22,181 nucleotides of DNA from Candidatus Jordarchaeia archaeon. GTDB taxonomy: Archaea; Asgardarchaeota; Jordiarchaeia; Jordiarchaeales; Freyrarchaeaceae. The stretch is taken from positions 12,186-34,366 of the forward strand of contig JAHAWR010000002.1 in assembly GCA_018383835.1 (NCBI GenBank), in the 5' to 3' direction. The notes below the pieces were generated by a model. That model searched no databases. It had not been told where the DNA came from and saw nothing but the letters and a program-made list of their open reading frames with translations. Below, one piece after another: positions 1 through 6,635 of this stretch (its first letter is position 1; each line of letters opens with the position of its first letter). Both the position numbers and the translations under genes were made by a program.

Positions 1-1020
1 TGGTGTTGAAGCATAGCCTGAACGCCCAGCGTTGCCAGTTGACTCGACGCCCGCTATACCGCCCCAATAGCTGTCAAACAGAAACCCCACCAAGACCCCC
101 TCCTCGATCAGTGTTTTCCTCTGGCTCGGAACCCCCTCACCATCGAATGGAAACGTGTTAAGTCCCCCATCAAGTGTCCCGTCATCTACAACGTTGAGTA
201 TGCTGGATGACACGTGCTCCCCAAGCTTCCCAGCATAGGGTGACCTCTCCCTCACCACGTTGTCTCCGGACACAGCCTGCAGGAAAGTATAGCCTATTAG
301 GGCGCTAAGAGCCGAATGGGCGAGAATAACAGAGTATTTCCCCTGCTCAGCATCGGCTCTCCTCAGGGATTCAACGGCTAGACGAGCTGCTTCACTTCCC
401 ACTTTTTCAGGGTTTATTCTACGGCTTCTCTGGAAATCAGACTCGCTGCACTCAGGCGACACCGACCCCCCATCCCTAGCCACAGCTCCGAGAGCGCACC
501 CCATCACGGTCCCCTTAGCGTTTACATCCACGCCGTGAGTGTTCATCACGGCCACTTCCCCCAACCCGCTTACTGCCATACCCCAGTATGCCGAAACCTT
601 GTTATTATATTCCGTCGCGGCGCTGAGCATTGTTCTGGCGACTTCAACAAGCTCCTCCTCAGTTACTTCACAAACATTCTTGTCAAATATTCCTGAGACT
701 GAGGCCGGCTTCTTAGGAGTCGGCAGTCCCCTCCACTTTTCGTCCAACCTGCTCGCCTTAGCCGCCTTAATAGCCTTCACCACAACCTCCTCCAGCCTTC
801 CTCTTTCCAAGCTATTAGAGAAGCTGAAGCCGACCGCCCTCCCCACCACTACCCTTAATCCAACCCCCTGCTCATCGTAGAAGTGGCAGGAGGAAACCTG
901 CCCCAAGTTAACTTCAACCTTCATCTCTCTGCTGTAGCCGTAATACACCTCCGCCTCGTCTGCCCCCTGCTTCTCAGCATATCTGAGAAGCCACTCAAGC
1001 GACCCTACTATTTCACTCAA
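1..1020 (-). CDS. pmbA: PmbA/TldE-type TldD-family protease subunit, partial
   Basis: The frame is open from the left edge to a TTG at 1020, so the C-terminus lies outside the window. The protein begins SEIVGSLEWLLRYAEKQGAD and contains the family stretches QGVGLRVVVGRAVGFSFSN and SSILNVVDDGTLDGG, typical of PmbA/TldE. In known systems PmbA pairs with TldD as a heterodimer that unfolds and cleaves peptides. PmbA lacks the zinc site and helps form the chamber, and I see no HExxxH in the visible part. The TTG overlaps the tldD stop by 8 nt and is preceded by a strong GGAGG eight bases upstream, so the two genes are translationally coupled. The family call is confident. The substrate of archaeal TldD/PmbA is not evident from the sequence. 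Confidence 0.9.
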   Translation of the reverse strand, partial: MSEIVGSLEWLLRYAEKQGADEAEVYYGYSREMKVEVNLGQVSSCHFYDEQGVGLRVVVGRAVGFSFSNSLERGRLEEVVVKAIKAAKASRLDEKWRGLPTPKKPASVSGIFDKNVCEVTEEELVEVARTMLSAATEYNNKVSAYWGMAVSGLGEVAVMNTHGVDVNAKGTVMGCALGAVARDGGSVSPECSESDFQRSRRINPEKVGSEAARLAVESLRRADAEQGKYSVILAHSALSALIGYTFLQAVSGDNVVRERSPYAGKLGEHVSSSILNVVDDGTLDGGLNTFPFDGEGVPSQRKTLIEEGVLVGFLFDSYWGGIAGVESTGNAGRSGYASTP

Positions 1021-2440
1021 CCTTCCCGCCTCCTACCAACATTTTACTGCACCTTATGTGCGGCCCACCATCTCCCACGTTAACCGTCTGGCCCTTACCA
1101 CACCACCCCACGTTGAGCTTGAAATCACATCCAACGGCGTCGACGTGCATAAGCGTCTCAAGAGTGTTTCCGCTAATAGAGAGGTTCCGAACTGGTCTAC
1201 CAACCTCCCCATCCACCACCTCGTAAGCTCTCTGGACGCCAACCTGGAATGTTCCGTCAAGGTTGGCTTGGCCGCCCCTAAAGCTCTCAAGCAGGTAGCC
1301 GAAGGACACGTCCTCCATCATTTCCTCAAGCGTCCAGTCGCCGGGCGCAATACAAGTGTTCCTCATCCTTATGAGCGGAGGAACCCTAAAATCCTCGGCT
1401 CTAGCGTTTCCCGTGGGCTCAACGTCAAGCTCGTCACCCACCTTAACTTGTAGCTTGCCAGCCATACTCTGAATCTTTGCGGAGGTCTCCCTGTCATACA
1501 TCAAACCGACCACAACCCCCTCCCTTACAATGATGCTCCTCCGAGCTCTCACCCCCTCATCATCATATTTGAAGCTTCCAAAGCCCCCCTCTATTGATGC
1601 GTCGTCGAATATGTTGACTAGAGGTGAAGCAACTCTTTCCCCCAGCTTGTCAAGGAGTAGCCCGCCTGCGAGGGCTAAGTCTGCCTCCGCAAGGTGCCCG
1701 AAGGCTTCGTGAACAAGTACACCCGTCACGTTCGGCCCCATTATGACGGGGAAAAGGCCCCCTCTTGGAGTTACAGCTTCCAGCTGTTCGAGAAGCGCGT
1801 GGGAGATCTTATCAGCTAACTCGCCGGGTGGGTTCTCCCTCCAAACCCCAAACCCTCTAATTGACCCAAGCTCCTCCCTATAAGCCGCATAGATGTCTCC
1901 TTCCTTCGCTGTCGCCACAGCTCTACCCCAGACGTAAAGCACATCCTGAAATATCCTTGCTCCCTCACTGTTAAAGTACCACTTCACACCGTAAACGTCG
2001 CTGTAGCTAAAGTTAAAGCTTTTAATCCTACTATCAAAGGATAGCGTCGCCTTCCCAAGCTCCAAGAAGAAATCTATTTTCTCATCTATTCCTAGGTCAG
2101 CGGGGTTCTCGTCTGGCTTTACATGCACGTTGTCTGCAAACACCTTGACGTCTGCCAGCTTCACCTTCTCCTTAACAGCTCGACTCGCTGCCAAAGCCAT
2201 CCTAACAGCGACTCTGCAAGCTTCCCTCAGCCTATCGGGGCTACTGGTAGACGCGAACCCCCATGCCCCACCCGCTATCACTCGCACCGAGAACCCACGG
2301 TCAACCCCCTGCCTCACAGCCCTGACACGTTTGTCCTCTATCTCCAGTGAGGTTTCCGCTAGCTCCTCTCCTCTAACCTCAACATAGCTGGCGCCAATGC
2401 TAAGCCCATACTCGACTGCTTTAGATAGCTCATCCTCCAT
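1013..2440 (-). CDS. tldD: TldD-family zinc metalloprotease subunit
   Basis: This is the catalytic partner of the PmbA-type gene that follows it. The HEAFGH sequence near residues 244-249 is the HExxxH zinc and catalytic motif of TldD, followed by the expected AEADLAL and a conserved glycine-rich second half. At about 475 aa it has the usual family length. I chose ATG 2440 because GGTGA lies 5 nt upstream and matches the archaeal 16S tail. A GTG at 2449 would add three residues (MTA). A TATA-like CTTTATTT on the minus strand near 2479 fits a transcript starting about 12 nt before the ATG. The gene is divergent from the nitrilase gene and overlaps pmbA at its 3' end. The role is inferred from the family: a cytosolic peptidase acting on small or unfolded peptides. 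Confidence 0.93.
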   Translation of the reverse strand: MEDELSKAVEYGLSIGASYVEVRGEELAETSLEIEDKRVRAVRQGVDRGFSVRVIAGGAWGFASTSSPDRLREACRVAVRMALAASRAVKEKVKLADVKVFADNVHVKPDENPADLGIDEKIDFFLELGKATLSFDSRIKSFNFSYSDVYGVKWYFNSEGARIFQDVLYVWGRAVATAKEGDIYAAYREELGSIRGFGVWRENPPGELADKISHALLEQLEAVTPRGGLFPVIMGPNVTGVLVHEAFGHLAEADLALAGGLLLDKLGERVASPLVNIFDDASIEGGFGSFKYDDEGVRARRSIIVREGVVVGLMYDRETSAKIQSMAGKLQVKVGDELDVEPTGNARAEDFRVPPLIRMRNTCIAPGDWTLEEMMEDVSFGYLLESFRGGQANLDGTFQVGVQRAYEVVDGEVGRPVRNLSISGNTLETLMHVDAVGCDFKLNVGWCGKGQTVNVGDGGPHIRCSKMLVGGGKVE

Positions 2441-2496
2441 CGCCGTCACCCTTTAGGTAAGGAATATTAACTTGGAAATAAAGCTGTTTGTAGGTG

Positions 2497-2504
2497 CTTT
2501 AAAG
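2497..2504 (+). promoter_or_regulatory. TATA box for the nitrilase-family gene
   Basis: CTTTAAAG lies about 41 nt before the TTG start, which predicts transcription from about 2527. The GAGAGGGGG Shine-Dalgarno at 2525-2533 would then lie at the very 5' end of the mRNA. The 100-bp divergent gap also holds a minus-strand TATA-like site (2474-2484) for tldD. Confidence 0.5.
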
Positions 2505-2540
2505 CCTCCTCTGGAAGCACCGCTGAGAGGGGGTTAAGTA

Positions 2541-3371
2541 TTGCGTGGTATCACAGTGGCAGCCATCCAGCTGAAAAAAGATGACAACAAGGAAGAGAAT
2601 TTCAAGAGGGTTTCCAGACTGGTTAACGACGCTGTTAATAGGGGCAACGTTGACTTAGTCTGTCTTCCCGAGAAGTGGAATATTAGGGAGGGGAACCCTC
2701 TCACCGACTCGGAAAGCCCGGACGGGCCCAGCATAAGATTCCTGGAATCGGTCGCCGAGGAGTACGGCGTCTACGTGCTTGGCGGATCGGTGTGGGAAAA
2801 ATGGGAAGAGAAAAAAATTTACAACGTTTCCCGTCTTTTCGACAGATTCGGCAAGTGTGTTGGCGTCCACCGGAAAATACACCTTTACGGAATGGAGAAG
2901 CAGTTTTTCGAGCCGGGCAACAGCCTTGAGCCGTGCGAAACCGAGTTTGGCAAGGTGGGCTTAACAGTATGTTTTGACTTGGCTTTCCCCGAGGTCGCAA
3001 GGATCCTCGTTCTCAGGGGAGCCGACATAATATTCAACCCCGCATTTATCCCATCAGACGGCGTGGAGAACTGGCACGTCTACGTGAAGGCGAGGGCCTT
3101 GGAGAACAGGGTTCCCGTGGTGGGTGTAAACCCCGTGAGCTTCGAAAGGGGCCTCAGCTGGCCCGGAGAAAGCATAATAGTGAGTTTTCATGAGGGGTAT
3201 GAGTCCCCGGCTAAGCTAAACGTGCTGGTGGGAAAGAAGGGTGAGGAGGACGTGTTAATACAGCATGTTAACCTAGAATATCCGCGCCGTTTAAGGGTGG
3301 TTCGCCTGTCTGAAAGAGCGAGAATAGATAACCTTTTGGGTCTTCCTCGCGGAAACATTTTTTTAGTTTAG
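2541..3371 (+). CDS. Carbon-nitrogen hydrolase (nitrilase superfamily amidohydrolase)
   Basis: The complete Glu-Lys-Cys triad of the nitrilase superfamily is visible: E44 in LPEKW, K112 in HRKIHLYG and C144 in VCFDLAFPE. The 276 aa match the single-domain amidase branch (omega-amidase, carbamoylputrescine amidase and similar). Such enzymes hydrolyse C-N bonds of small amides in the cytosol, but the sequence does not fix the substrate. The start is TTG 2541, supported by a GAGAGGGGG Shine-Dalgarno 7 nt upstream, and the protein starts directly with the first beta strand (GITVAAIQL). A T7 run overlaps the last codons (IFLV) and could act as a U-tract terminator. S25e begins 30 nt downstream on the same strand, so co-transcription is also possible. 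Confidence 0.9.
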   Translation: MRGITVAAIQLKKDDNKEENFKRVSRLVNDAVNRGNVDLVCLPEKWNIREGNPLTDSESPDGPSIRFLESVAEEYGVYVLGGSVWEKWEEKKIYNVSRLFDRFGKCVGVHRKIHLYGMEKQFFEPGNSLEPCETEFGKVGLTVCFDLAFPEVARILVLRGADIIFNPAFIPSDGVENWHVYVKARALENRVPVVGVNPVSFERGLSWPGESIIVSFHEGYESPAKLNVLVGKKGEEDVLIQHVNLEYPRRLRVVRLSERARIDNLLGLPRGNIFLV

Positions 3372-3401
3372 GATGTAATGGGCTGAGGCGGAGGCGAGAC
3401 C

Positions 3402-3674
3402 ATGGGAAAAAAGATGAAGCAGCAGGAGAAGGTGGTTGAGAAGGAAGTGCGCAGCATACTGGTTGATGAGGAAACACTTGAAGCCATGGAGAAAGAGATC
3501 CCGAAAATGCGCGTCATAACGCCGAGCGAAATATCTGACAAGTACAAAATAAGGGTCAGCGTCGCCAAGTCGATCCTGAAGCGCCTAGAAGAGAAGGGCG
3601 CCATAAAGTTAGTGTCCTCAGACAAGAGGCTAAAGATCTGGACGGGGACGAAGGCTGAGGCGGCTGCGAGCTAA
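3402..3674 (+). CDS. rps25e: 30S ribosomal protein S25e
   Basis: The protein has 90 aa with a lysine-rich N-terminus followed by the winged-helix core ITPSEISDKYKIRVSVAKSI and LKRLEEKGAIKLVSSDKRL, which is the S25e signature. S25e is a small-subunit protein found in eukaryotes and in TACK/Asgard-type archaea and absent from most euryarchaeotes, so it is a useful lineage marker here. Start ATG 3402 has GGCGGAGGCG just upstream. The stop codon overlaps the stop codon of the convergent macro-domain gene by a few bases. Confidence 0.93.
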   Translation: MGKKMKQQEKVVEKEVRSILVDEETLEAMEKEIPKMRVITPSEISDKYKIRVSVAKSILKRLEEKGAIKLVSSDKRLKIWTGTKAEAAAS

Positions 3675-4225
3675 GTCCTAGCGGCGGATAATGCCTCATC
3701 AAACGCCCTCACCTGCTCCTCACTTATGTCGCATAAAACCACTTTTTTCAGCTTTGTCCCTGAGTCAACATGTCTGAGGAGAGCCATAACCATTCTTTTG
3801 GCAGCTTCATCTTTCGGGACCCCGCCGACCCCCGTCCCCAGAGCTGGCACTGCCAGTGACTCGACCCCAAGCTCCTCAGCACATTGAAGCGCAGCCTCCA
3901 TAGCCATCTCAACCTTCTTAGGTGTAGTGCTAATTGCGGGCTCCTCCATTGTTGGTGCGTGAATCACGTACTTCGCCTTAAGTCTCCCTGCAGTCGAAGC
4001 CACTGCCTGACCAACAGGCACGAAAGGCTCACCCCTCTCGTTTTTCGGGGCTTTCCTCCGAGCATCCTCCTCTATTTCGATGCCGCCAGCCCTCTTGATC
4101 GCTCCTGCTACCCCACCTCCCATCCACAAATGGCTGTTAGCGGCATTAACTATGGCGTCCACCTCAAGCTTGGTTATATCCCCCACAACAGTTTCAATTC
4201 TCAAACCTTTATATTCGTGCTCCAC
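3671..4225 (-). CDS. Macro-domain protein (ADP-ribose binding, possible hydrolase)
   Basis: This is a single macro domain of 184 aa. It shows the N-terminal DAIVNAANSHLWMGGGVAGAI loop, where the asparagines and glycines bind and process ADP-ribose, and the second phosphate loop AVPALGTGVGGVP. This pattern matches the MacroD/YmdB-like group, which hydrolyses O-acetyl-ADP-ribose or removes mono-ADP-ribose from proteins or nucleic acids. Hydrolase activity is inferred from the intact NAAN and GGGV motifs. It lies downstream of the membrane-protein gene with a gap of about 50 nt and could share its transcript. Confidence 0.92.
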   Translation of the reverse strand: MEHEYKGLRIETVVGDITKLEVDAIVNAANSHLWMGGGVAGAIKRAGGIEIEEDARRKAPKNERGEPFVPVGQAVASTAGRLKAKYVIHAPTMEEPAISTTPKKVEMAMEAALQCAEELGVESLAVPALGTGVGGVPKDEAAKRMVMALLRHVDSGTKLKKVVLCDISEEQVRAFDEALSAART

Positions 4226-4276
4226 TACTATTCCCCCCTTCCTTCAGCCTTTCCCTTCTCGACCTCTAATTTTTCT

Positions 4277-4762
4277 TTAAGGGCAACTCCCTTTAATCTC
4301 TCTGCTCTGTGAAGCAACGAAAAGAAGGATGCTAACAGCAATGAAGAATGCTCCCACCGTCTCAGGCATTACGAGAAGGGATACGACTACTACCACCGTC
4401 AGCTGTGTTAGGATCACGTGGTAGTTGTACCTCCAAGGCGAGGTTACCCTCCATGCTAGAAGTAAGTTGAAGGCCATTAAACCGATGGAGAACGTTATCT
4501 GTGAAGTGTAGAGCGGAAGCAGGCTTGAAACTGAGAAGTAGACCAGAAGAGTTAATTCCGTCCCTGGTGAACTGGGAGCGATGCCTAACAGTGTCAGCGC
4601 AGTACCCCTCACCACCTCCACGCTTGAGAGTAGAGCGTATGTAGTGAAGGAAAAGAATGCTGCGTAGACTGCCTCGACAAGGAGGAGCACTATAACCGTG
4701 CTCAGCACAGGTTGCCCCCTCATTTGAGCACCCTCTTCCATGCTATCAGGCGAATGCTCCAC
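4277..4762 (-). CDS. Unrecognised four-helix membrane protein
   Basis: I do not recognise the family. The 161 aa contain a short acidic N-terminus and about four hydrophobic segments: roughly residues 20-45 (STVIVLLLVEAVYAAFFSFT), 65-85, 88-107 and 115-150, where the last may be two helices. The C-terminus is short (SQSREIKGSCP). No catalytic or metal motif is visible. The start is taken as GTG 4762 because a clear TATA element lies about 24 nt upstream and there is no Shine-Dalgarno, which suggests a leaderless mRNA. An in-frame ATG seven codons later is an alternative. It is probably transcribed with the macro-domain gene, but no functional link can be shown. Confidence 0.7.
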   Translation of the reverse strand: MEHSPDSMEEGAQMRGQPVLSTVIVLLLVEAVYAAFFSFTTYALLSSVEVVRGTALTLLGIAPSSPGTELTLLVYFSVSSLLPLYTSQITFSIGLMAFNLLLAWRVTSPWRYNYHVILTQLTVVVVVSLLVMPETVGAFFIAVSILLFVASQSREIKGSCP

Positions 4763-4782
4763 CCACGTATTCTCTCTCTTCC

Positions 4783-4790
4783 TTTAAAAA
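4783..4790 (-). promoter_or_regulatory. TATA box of the membrane-protein / macro-domain unit
   Basis: On the minus strand the box reads TTTTTAAA and is centred about 24 nt upstream of the GTG start. That is the archaeal spacing expected for a leaderless transcript. Confidence 0.55.
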
Positions 4791-4846
4791 CATACTTGCG
4801 AGCGGGACAGCTAATTTCCTCCTCAACTTCCAGCTCATCGGGAAAG

Positions 4847-4854
4847 TTTAAAAA
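4847..4854 (+). promoter_or_regulatory. Candidate TATA box of the alba operon
   Basis: TTTAAAAA is preceded by purine-rich GGGAAAG, resembling a BRE. It would start the mRNA near 4878, giving a 5' leader of about 55 nt with a GGAGGG Shine-Dalgarno at its end. A second AT-rich element at 4870-4878 (TTTATTTAA) is an alternative. Confidence 0.45.
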
Positions 4855-4933
4855 CTCTAATGCTCCTTCTTTATTTAAGAAGTTCTCAACGTGCCTCTTT
4901 AGTTTTTAACAGTGGAGAAGGGAGGGCGGTCTA

Positions 4934-5276
4934 ATGGCCAAACCCAAAGAAAAAGGTTCCAAGGAAAAAAGCTCCTCAATAGAAAATATGGTTTTTGTGG
5001 GTAAAAAGCCGACAAAGTGAGGCGGACACCGCCCCACGTCGAATGAGTTATGTTCTAGCATGTGTGATGCAGTTCAGTCAAGGCGTCAACGAAGTTAAAG
5101 TCGTAGCGCGTGGGAGAGCGATATCCAAGGCTGTCGACGTGGTGGAGATCGTGAGGCAGCGCTTCATGCCAGACTCTGTAAAGCTGGGAGAAATAAAGAT
5201 CGGAACTGAAACTATAGGTTCAGGCGACGACCAGCGCAACGTCTCCACGATCGAAATACAGCTTCTCAGAGTGTAG
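4934..5276 (+). CDS. alba: Alba chromatin protein, coding sequence interrupted by a 28-nt intron
   Basis: Alba is the small dimeric DNA/RNA-binding chromatin protein of archaea. Exon 1 (4934-5015) gives MAKPKEK...ENMVFVGKKPT and exon 2 (5044-5276) gives MSYVLACVMQFSQGVNEVKV onward, ending RNVSTIEIQLLRV. Joined, they form a gapless 104-aa Alba. K24-K25 correspond to Lys16-Lys17 of Sulfolobus Sso10b, and RGRAISKAVDVVEIVRQRF is the family core. Without removal of the 28 nt, translation from the ATG stops at a UGA after 28 codons. The downstream frame alone would lack the first beta strand and the DNA-contacting lysines. Start ATG 4934 has GGAGGG about 8 nt upstream. The zinc-ribbon gene follows 14 nt after the stop. 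See the intron entry for splice evidence. A decayed allele or assembly insertion is the alternative, but the perfect junction argues against it. Confidence 0.88.
5016..5043 (+). other. 28-nt BHB (archaeal-type) intron in alba
   Basis: The borders and insert form a near-textbook bulge-helix-bulge. The central 4-bp helix pairs CGAC (5010-5013) with GTCG (5038-5041). Each strand is followed at once by a 3-nt bulge, AAA (5014-5016) and AAT (5042-5044). The intron-side helix is GTG/CAC, an A-C mismatch, then GGCGG/CCGCC closed by an ACA loop. Cleavage between the second and third bulge bases removes exactly 28 nt and yields ACA-ATG in frame. The exon-side helix is weak: one C-G pair, tandem G-A mismatches, then A-T pairs. 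Splicing is inferred to use the tRNA splicing endonuclease and RtcB ligase, as known for archaeal tRNA introns and the cbf5 pre-mRNA intron. Confidence 0.82.
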
Positions 5277-5290
5277 CCCTAGGAGGTTAC

Positions 5291-5497
5291 ATGTTGATAG
5301 TGGTCGAGAAGGTCAGGCGTGAAGACGTGAAGTGTGGCATATGCGGTGCGCCTCTTCTATTTACCCTTATTTGGGAAAACGGGAAATATACTTGGACGTA
5401 CGAGTGCGAAAACTGCTCAGCCAACCGAAAGCCGAAGAAGAATCTGGGAGAAGAAGTGAGGGAGGAGTTCGTCAACAGACTTGTGAGGTCATGGTAA
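5291..5497 (+). CDS. Small zinc-ribbon protein
   Basis: This 68-aa protein has two CxxC knuckles, C15-x2-C18 (CGIC) and C39-x2-C42 (CENC), with beta-rich sequence between them. This is the arrangement of a single zinc ribbon. I do not recognise a more specific family. The C-terminus is charged (NRKPKKNLGEEVREEFVNRL). Start ATG 5291 is preceded by a strong AGGAGG with 5-6 nt spacing. It sits 14 nt after alba and 3 nt before the YkgJ-type gene, so the three form an operon. A nucleic-acid- or ribosome-linked role would fit the neighbour alba, but this is only inference. Confidence 0.8.
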   Translation: MLIVVEKVRREDVKCGICGAPLLFTLIWENGKYTWTYECENCSANRKPKKNLGEEVREEFVNRLVRSW

Positions 5498-5500
5498 CTC

Positions 5501-6082
5501 TTGAAGTTTGAGTGTCTGAAGTGTGGGGGTTGCTGCAAGGACGAAAAGACGGTAGTTACCTTAACGCATAGGGACATAATCAGGCTCGCTGAGATCACGA
5601 GGCTAGGCGAGAAAGAACTCGTGAAAAAGGTTCTCGTCTTTTACCAGGTTAATGAAAAACTCGAAAAGCTCCTTGCATTTCCCCCCATTGAAACATACAG
5701 GGGGAAGGCCATCCTAGGCTTAAGGAAAAGAGACGACGGGTCCTGCATATTCCTCCAGAACAACCTCTGCAGCATTTACCCGGCACGTCCTATGACGTGC
5801 AGAACGTTTCCATTTACGTTCTCCATTCAAGACGGATGGATAAAATACGGAATAGTGACGAGGGCTAGAGACATATGTCCAGGGCTGGGTAAAGGAAAGG
5901 AAATAGACGAAGACCAGCTGGCTGAAATAGGATGGAAGGCCATCACTGAGCTGAAAAAATACTCAAAAATAACTGCTCTATGGAAGAGAGTCACTCAGAG
6001 CGGTGTCCCAGCCATCCCCGAACTGCTAATCAAACTGATACTCCAAAGTAAGAGCGGAGAGGAAGTCACCATGGCACACTGA
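5501..6082 (+). CDS. YkgJ/UPF0153-family cysteine-cluster protein
   Basis: The 193-aa protein opens with FECLKCGGCCK, giving C5, C8, C11 and C12. Near the middle it has DGSCIFL and the signature CSIYPARPMTCRTFPFTF. These cysteines are the CxxC-GGCC ... C-x-IY-x-RP-x2-C-RxFPF pattern of the YkgJ family, which is thought to bind zinc or an Fe-S cluster. No biochemical role is firmly established for most members. The start is TTG 5501, directly after the stop of the zinc-ribbon gene, suggesting coupled translation. It is the last gene of the alba operon and converges with the cyclophilin-like gene across a 63-bp gap. Confidence 0.87.
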   Translation: MKFECLKCGGCCKDEKTVVTLTHRDIIRLAEITRLGEKELVKKVLVFYQVNEKLEKLLAFPPIETYRGKAILGLRKRDDGSCIFLQNNLCSIYPARPMTCRTFPFTFSIQDGWIKYGIVTRARDICPGLGKGKEIDEDQLAEIGWKAITELKKYSKITALWKRVTQSGVPAIPELLIKLILQSKSGEEVTMAH

Positions 6083-6145
6083 CATGCACCCCTATAAGGA
6101 GATTGTCTCCCCAAGAAGGAGAACTACGGTTGGAAACAGGAATAA

Positions 6146-6529
6146 TTATTTCTCGACGCGCTCCACTCTGATCCTTGTTCCTTGCCTCACATGGCGGAAA
6201 AGCTCGAGCCCCCTGACCACCCTGCCCACAGGGTTCACTTCTGAGTAAGGCTTAATTTCATCGTAAAATATGCAGAGTGCGTCTCCCATCGGCCAGTAGG
6301 CTATTTCCCCCACTTCAACTTTCTTCTTCGCTTTCTCTGCTCCTTTCTTTATCCCGACCGGGAAGTACACCTCCCTCCCCTGCCAAACACTTGCACTGCT
6401 GGTTATCGGAAGAGCGTTAAGGAGCGCCTCAACGGTCAAGGGAGCCTTCAGCCTGTTAAGCTCTCCCTCAGCCTCTCCGACTCCTTCTATTAGGAAGCGA
6501 ATCCTAAACCTGCTCAGCTCACCAGACAA
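6146..6529 (-). CDS. Cyclophilin-like fold protein (DUF369/Cyclophil_like type)
   Basis: The 127 aa are small and beta-rich. They carry GEAEGELNRLKAPLTVEALL near the N-terminus and the signature GEIAYWPMGDALCIFYDE, which I associate with the archaeal cyclophilin-like fold family (TM1367-like). These proteins share the cyclophilin barrel but lack evidence of prolyl isomerase activity, so no enzymatic role is claimed. The start is TTG 6529 with GGGGATC just upstream. It lies downstream of cdhE on the same strand, with a U-rich stretch between them, so it probably has its own promoter. Confidence 0.75.
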   Translation of the reverse strand: MSGELSRFRIRFLIEGVGEAEGELNRLKAPLTVEALLNALPITSSASVWQGREVYFPVGIKKGAEKAKKKVEVGEIAYWPMGDALCIFYDEIKPYSEVNPVGRVVRGLELFRHVRQGTRIRVERVEK

Positions 6530-6584
6530 TCAGATCCCCAAAAATCAAATTTACCGTCACATTTTTAACAATTTTCCACAAAAT

Positions 6585-6607
6585 GGTAAAGAAAATCAGA
6601 AAAAGAA
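6585..6607 (-). terminator. U-rich terminator after cdhE
   Basis: On the minus strand this stretch reads as pyrimidine-rich T runs (CTTCTTTTTCTG then ATTTTCTTT) about 30-50 nt past the cdhE stop. Archaeal transcription commonly ends in such U tracts. No strong hairpin was noticed. Confidence 0.5.
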
Positions 6608-6635
6608 GGTGTAAATGAATAGTTTTCTTGCGTGA

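Noticed and set aside
5003..5020. Programmed +1 frameshift at the A5 run, or UGA recoding (selenocysteine), in alba
   Set aside because: A +1 shift would insert twelve foreign residues into a conserved core. Reading through UGA stays in the wrong frame. Only removal of 28 nt gives a gapless Alba.
5010..5043. Ribosome bypassing (T4 gene 60 type) in alba
   Set aside because: A stop codon inside a hairpin recalls gene 60, but there is no matched take-off and landing codon pair. The BHB explains the same facts with a known archaeal process.
4995..5276. Alba read as a 93-aa protein from TTG 4995 in the downstream frame
   Set aside because: It would replace the conserved GKKPT strand with unrelated residues (SRQSEADTAPRR). 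No ribosome-binding site supports it, while ATG 4934 has a strong one and encodes the missing Alba N-terminus.
6098..6110. Small hairpin GGAGA-TTG-TCTCC between the convergent YkgJ-type and cyclophilin-like genes
   Set aside because: It is only 5 bp with no U tract next to it, too weak to call a terminator or RNA.
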